Positions 44,309 through 48,315 of a stretch of DNA of 48,315 bases are shown piece after piece. The notes below the pieces were generated by a model. It saw nothing but the letters and a program-made list of their open reading frames with translations, was not told the origin of the DNA and did no database searches. The DNA is from Nitrospina sp. (GTDB lineage: Bacteria > Nitrospinota > Nitrospinia > Nitrospinales > VA-1), in the NCBI GenBank assembly GCA_018697205.1, contig JABHTG010000060.1:1-48315 (forward strand), given 5' to 3'. Position numbers and translations under genes: made by a program. Position 1 is the first letter of the stretch. Each line of letters begins with the position of its first letter.

Positions 44309-46252
44309 ATGAACTTTATAAACCCGACTACTGATAGTTATATTTTTTTGGGAAGAATTAAGGCTCTTGTTTTGATTTGCTTTTGCGGGGTTGTTATTTT
44401 CTTTTCTACAGTACATTCCCCATTTTTATATGATGATGCTCATGCTATCGAAGATAATCCCTACATAAAAGATATATCTAAATTTCAACAAATGGTTGGA
44501 GTTCAAAATATTTTTAATAGATCTATTTTACTTTTTACTTTCTCAGTAAATCATGAAATAGGTGAGTTAGATGTTTTTGGGTATCATCTTATTAATATAT
44601 TATTACATCTATGCGTAGTGATAGTTCTTTATTTTTTAATCCAGAACCTTTTAATAATTGAGGAACCAAAACTTATACCTACATTTCACAAACTTCCTCT
44701 AGTAGTAGCTCTAATTCATCTTTTTCATCCAATAAATGTAGAGTCAGTTACTTATCTATCAAGTCGTTCATCCGTTCTGGTCACATTATTTTATTTATTG
44801 TCTTTCTATCTTTTTATAAAGTTTATTAATTTCAAGGGAGAAGAAGGTAATAAATGGAAGAATTTTCACTATCCTTTGGTAGCATTACTGTTATTTTGCC
44901 TAGGATTAGGTACAAAAGAAATAATAGTTACGTTGCCAATTATGGCAGTCCTATATTTATGGGTAAAGTCTCCCCAAAAAACCTTTAACAAGTTTCTTCC
45001 TGAATTAGCGATAATTCTCACTCCCCTAATTCTTTATCTTTTATACCGTTATGTTCATATGGGGAATTTGTTGGTCATAAGAAGTGATCCATATTCCTAT
45101 ATGACTGATCGCGGGTTGTATATTTTGACTCAAATAAAGGTCCTTGTTTCCTACTATCTCATCAAAATATTTTTTCCTATTAACCTTAATTTTGAGCCGG
45201 ATATAAGGCTAGTATCAGGTATTTTTGACTGGACCTGGATGGCCTCTATTATGGGAGGTTTTGGTATTGCGATAGTTATATTCAAACAAAATTCAACTCT
45301 TTTAAAATGTGCATTTTTTTGGGCATTAGTTACAGTATTACCTACTTCTAGTATTATTCCATTAAAACAAATTGCTACGGAACATAGAACATATTTACCA
45401 GGTATTGGAATAAGTATGGGTATAGGGATATTACTTTTAAGAACAATAACTCTCAGCAGATTATTATATCCGACACTCATAATTGTTTTAGTTATATACA
45501 GTTTTTTAACTATGAAAAGGGGTCTTGACTATCGATCAGAAGTAAAAATCTGGGAAGATACTGCAAGGAAGTCACCATATAAATCTATGGTTCATAATAA
45601 TTTGGGGACAGCGTATCTTTTTAAAGAAGAATTAAAAGAAGCACAACAATCATTTGCGATTGCATCAGCTCTTTCACCTTCAGATGTCAATCCTTATATA
45701 AATATGGGACATATTCATGCTCGAAAAAAAGAATGGGAGAAAGCTAAATTAAAATACGACCTCGCTCTGAAACTAGGATCAAACCGGTCTCAGGTATTTT
45801 TTAATTCCGGGTTGATGAGACTAAAGCTTAAACAAGCTAAAGAGGCGATACCATTTTTATTAGAAGCAATAAAAATTAAAAACCATCGTCCTTTGTATCA
45901 TCAAGAACTTGGGAATGCCTTTCGAACTATAAATGAATATGATTTAGCCTTGAAATCATATCGAAAGGTTCTTTCTTTAAAACCAACCCACGTTGAGGCC
46001 CAAAATAATATTGGGGTAATTTTTTGGAAGTTAAAGGCTTTAGATAAAGCTGAGTTGGAATTTAAAAAAGCTCTAGAAATAGAGGATAAAAGTATGATTC
46101 ATAAAAATTTAGCAAATCTATATATAGCTAAAAAGCAATTCAAAGATGCAATTCCTCACCTGAAAATTGTTATCTCAAGAAACCCAAGTGACTCGCGGAG
46201 TCGAAACTTACTACACATAGTCAAAATCATTAAGAATACTCCAGTAGAATGA
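44309..46252 (+). CDS. TMTC-like membrane TPR protein 2
   Basis: 647 residues with the same layout as its neighbours. The first loop has FLYDDAHAIEDNPYIKD (D42, D43), then RSILLFTFSVNHEIGELDVFGYHLINILLHL, HPINVESVTYLSSRSSVLVTLFYLLSFYLF and LPTSSIIPLKQIATEHRTYLPGIGI. About six TPRs follow (about 420-640, for example VEAQNNIGVIFWKLKALDKAELEFKKALEIE). The acidic pair expected of a GT-C catalytic loop is intact. The gene starts four bases after copy 1 and ends eight bases before copy 3, so the three form one operon. Confidence 0.82.
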   Translation: MNFINPTTDSYIFLGRIKALVLICFCGVVIFFSTVHSPFLYDDAHAIEDNPYIKDISKFQQMVGVQNIFNRSILLFTFSVNHEIGELDVFGYHLINILLHLCVVIVLYFLIQNLLIIEEPKLIPTFHKLPLVVALIHLFHPINVESVTYLSSRSSVLVTLFYLLSFYLFIKFINFKGEEGNKWKNFHYPLVALLLFCLGLGTKEIIVTLPIMAVLYLWVKSPQKTFNKFLPELAIILTPLILYLLYRYVHMGNLLVIRSDPYSYMTDRGLYILTQIKVLVSYYLIKIFFPINLNFEPDIRLVSGIFDWTWMASIMGGFGIAIVIFKQNSTLLKCAFFWALVTVLPTSSIIPLKQIATEHRTYLPGIGISMGIGILLLRTITLSRLLYPTLIIVLVIYSFLTMKRGLDYRSEVKIWEDTARKSPYKSMVHNNLGTAYLFKEELKEAQQSFAIASALSPSDVNPYINMGHIHARKKEWEKAKLKYDLALKLGSNRSQVFFNSGLMRLKLKQAKEAIPFLLEAIKIKNHRPLYHQELGNAFRTINEYDLALKSYRKVLSLKPTHVEAQNNIGVIFWKLKALDKAELEFKKALEIEDKSMIHKNLANLYIAKKQFKDAIPHLKIVISRNPSDSRSRNLLHIVKIIKNTPVE

Positions 46253-46260
46253 GACTTTGA

Positions 46261-48039
46261 ATGAAAACAATATTTTATCGTCGACTTCAATATGGATCTT
46301 GTCTTTTCCTTTTGGTTCTTGGAATTCTTGTTTATGGGAACCATTTACAAAATCCTTTTCAATTCGATACGGTTGCTTACATAGTCAATCAACATCGATT
46401 AAATAATATTAACGAGCAACTAACTATAAATTACCTATTCGAAGACTTTTTCCACCGCTCATTCCTTCAAATTACAATTGCCTTTAATGCACATTTGGAT
46501 GGCTTACGAACTTTTAGCTACCATCTTATTAACTTATTATTACACCTCATTAACTCCCTATTGGTTTACTTTATAACCTCTAGAATGTGGTGCCATTTTA
46601 GGTTAACGAGTTACCAATCTGCAGAAACTGAAAAAGGCTTTGTGTCACTGTTCACAGCGGCACTTTTTTTACTTCATCCTATCCAAACAGAATCAGTTGT
46701 TTATATAATGAGCCGTTCAGAAGTTTTTGCAGGAACATTTTATCTAAGTGCTTTTTTATTATTTCAGGTTTACCTTACGAAGAATCGTCCGGTAAAAACA
46801 AGATTTAAAATTATAGTCTTATTCATTATTTCTACTGCTTTCATTTTAGGGTTTAGTGTGAAGCAGACACTAATAACTCTTCCGTTAATATTGTTGTTAT
46901 ATTTTCTTTTTGGACAGGTATCGGAGTCAGTATCTATCCGTTGGTTGAATAAATGGAAGTGGAAAATAGGATTTTTTACTTTCGTTGGAATTATTTTATT
47001 ATTTTATAAATTATTAACGGACGAGTTATTTTTAATTGGGCCTTCATTAGCTGGGGAAGACATTGGCAGATTAAACTATATGCTGACCCAGCCTTACGTA
47101 ATTGTATATTATTACTTAAAATTGTTAATCCTTCCGGTTAATTTAAATATAGATCCGGATATTTTATTAGTAACAGAATGGTGGTCTTGGAAATTTATTA
47201 CACCATTGATTGGAATTGCGGGGCTAATTTATTTTTCCTACCGAGTTAAAGAAAGGTTTCTTTTATTATATTTAATTTTATGGTTTCTGATTGTTTTATC
47301 TCCCTCCTCTTCAATAATTACCCTTAGTGATTTAGCCGCAGAGCATAGAACTTATCTTGCTTCATTTTCATTTTATGTAGCAGTTTCGTATTGTGTATAC
47401 AAGGTGCCACATTTAATATATTCAGCTCACCCAAAAAAAAGTAGAAATATTGTTGCTGTACTTTGTATTTTTATCTTAATAATATTCTCAGTGCTTACCA
47501 TCCAGCGAAACAAAATTTGGATAAGTGAAGTATCTCTTTGGAGTGATACATTAAAAAAATCACCAAAAAAAATTCGTCCGATAATTAACTTAGCTCAAGC
47601 GTATAGCAAAATTGGGAAGTTTGATTTAGCTATTGAGTATTATGAAAAAGCACAAACTTTAAATCCCAATATTTTTGCAACAAACTATAACTTGGCTAAT
47701 CTTTATCTTGAAAAAGGACGTGAGGAAGATGGACTTAAGTTACTAAAGAGAGCAGTTTTAATAAGACCTAAAATGGCAGAGGTTCATGGATTACTCGGAG
47801 AAATATATCTAAAACAAAAAAAAATTAAACTAGCAGAACTTCATTTAAAACGAGCTGTCGAAAGCAAATCGGATTATGCGCTTGCGATGAGAAACCTTGG
47901 TATCATTTACTACTTTCATTTAAAAAAACCAAAAAAAGCTGCAGTCTTATTTTCAAGGGCTTTGTCCATTGACCCTAATCAAAAAGAGGCTGACAACATT
48001 CGAACTCTAATTAGACTAATTAACCCAAAGAATAAATAA
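46261..48039 (+). CDS. TMTC-like membrane TPR protein 3 (altered acidic loop)
   Basis: 592 residues. The first loop reads NPFQFDTVAYIVNQHRL, so the second acidic residue of the usual DD pair is T37. The rest is preserved: RSFLQITIAFNAHLDGLRTFSYHLINLLLHL, HPIQTESVVYIMSRSEVFAGTFYL, SPSSSIITLSDLAAEHRTYLA, and about four TPRs in the last 170 residues. The loss of one acidic residue, with an otherwise intact protein, suggests a changed or lost transfer activity. The gene overlaps nothing and is followed by tRNA-Leu. Confidence 0.82.
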   Translation: MKTIFYRRLQYGSCLFLLVLGILVYGNHLQNPFQFDTVAYIVNQHRLNNINEQLTINYLFEDFFHRSFLQITIAFNAHLDGLRTFSYHLINLLLHLINSLLVYFITSRMWCHFRLTSYQSAETEKGFVSLFTAALFLLHPIQTESVVYIMSRSEVFAGTFYLSAFLLFQVYLTKNRPVKTRFKIIVLFIISTAFILGFSVKQTLITLPLILLLYFLFGQVSESVSIRWLNKWKWKIGFFTFVGIILLFYKLLTDELFLIGPSLAGEDIGRLNYMLTQPYVIVYYYLKLLILPVNLNIDPDILLVTEWWSWKFITPLIGIAGLIYFSYRVKERFLLLYLILWFLIVLSPSSSIITLSDLAAEHRTYLASFSFYVAVSYCVYKVPHLIYSAHPKKSRNIVAVLCIFILIIFSVLTIQRNKIWISEVSLWSDTLKKSPKKIRPIINLAQAYSKIGKFDLAIEYYEKAQTLNPNIFATNYNLANLYLEKGREEDGLKLLKRAVLIRPKMAEVHGLLGEIYLKQKKIKLAELHLKRAVESKSDYALAMRNLGIIYYFHLKKPKKAAVLFSRALSIDPNQKEADNIRTLIRLINPKNK

Positions 48040-48182
48040 GACGTTAATGACTTTAAATATATTTTCCTGTATGTTCATACTTCTTTTGAACAAAGTTTGA
48101 TATAATTTTTGAAATTGAATTTTTTTAAATTTAAATAGCCTCTTTCAAAAAAATTAATTGTATTTTCTCCAGATTTAAACGC

Positions 48183-48269
48183 GCCGAAGTGGTGGAATTG
48201 GTAGACGCGCTGGATTCAAAATCCAGTGAGGGCAACCTCGTGACGGTTCGAGTCCGTCCTTCGGCACCA
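48183..48269 (+). tRNA. tRNA-Leu (anticodon CAA)
   Basis: GCCGAAG (48183-48189) pairs with CTTCGGC (48259-48265), with discriminator A and an encoded CCA. Anticodon stem CTGGA/TCCAG encloses TTCAAAA, giving CAA (reads UUG). The long variable arm is present, as expected for leucine. Confidence 0.95.
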
Positions 48270-48287
48270 GTTATATCAAGGGCATAA

Positions 48288-48315
48288 GGGGTATCGGTAT
48301 TTTTACTGATATCCC
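48288..48315 (+). terminator. Hairpin after tRNA-Leu, cut by window edge
   Basis: GGGGTATCGGTA (48288-48299) pairs over 12 bases, with G-U pairs, with TACTGATATCCC (48304-48315) around a TTTT loop. It sits 18 bases after the tRNA and could be its terminator. A T-run would have to follow just outside the window. Confidence 0.45.

Overview
The window is chromosomal DNA of low GC content, roughly one third G+C by eye, dense in short-spaced genes. There is no sign of a plasmid, prophage, insertion sequence or CRISPR array. The gene set includes gyrase with a Gram-negative type GyrB insert, a hopanoid-type radical SAM enzyme (HpnH), lipoproteins, a sigma-54 activator, and many integral-membrane glycosyltransferases fused to TPRs. 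It fits a Gram-negative, probably aquatic, bacterium. A Nitrospinota or deltaproteobacteria-like lineage is my best guess, but no marker here proves it.

Region 1 (1-8767) is the replication-origin neighbourhood: a truncated membrane-protein gene and etfB on the minus strand, then dnaA, gyrB, gyrA and a TPR lipoprotein on the plus strand. dnaN and recF are not between dnaA and gyrB. The dnaA-gyrB gap carries a box, GGCCC and TAC-trio arrangement like the Bacillus basal unwinding element, so I place oriC there.

Region 2 (8768-13180) is an RNA-rich informational block: tRNA-Ser(UGA), tRNA-Ser(GCU), a DUF2155-like protein, an unusual tRNA-Arg(GCG), tRNA-Ser(GGA), SRP RNA, dnaX, a ybaB homologue, recR, and tRNA-Asn with a strong terminator.

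Region 3 (13181-22460) is mixed. It holds a secreted nuclease, then a sigma-54-dependent response regulator. Downstream of that regulator are a good -24/-12 promoter, a short unlisted membrane gene and two tandem cyclic-nucleotide-binding-domain genes, which look like one regulatory unit. A U32 enzyme, hpnH, a pentapeptide-repeat protein, a TPR lipoprotein, gpmA and an unknown small protein follow.

Region 4 (22461-25755) is a minus-strand folD-xseA-xseB-tlyA operon. tlyA is readable only with a frameshift at an A9 run.

Region 5 (25756-39447) is an envelope and glycoconjugate region: several GT-C type membrane proteins, two GT2 enzymes, a UDP-GlcNAc 2-epimerase-like protein, an LPG-synthase/flippase-like membrane protein, and a tight DUF4956-CotH-VTC operon.

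Region 6 (39448-48315) has an MBL-fold hydrolase coupled to prfB, which carries the classical +1 frameshift. Three head-to-tail paralogues of TMTC-like membrane TPR proteins follow, then tRNA-Leu(CAA).
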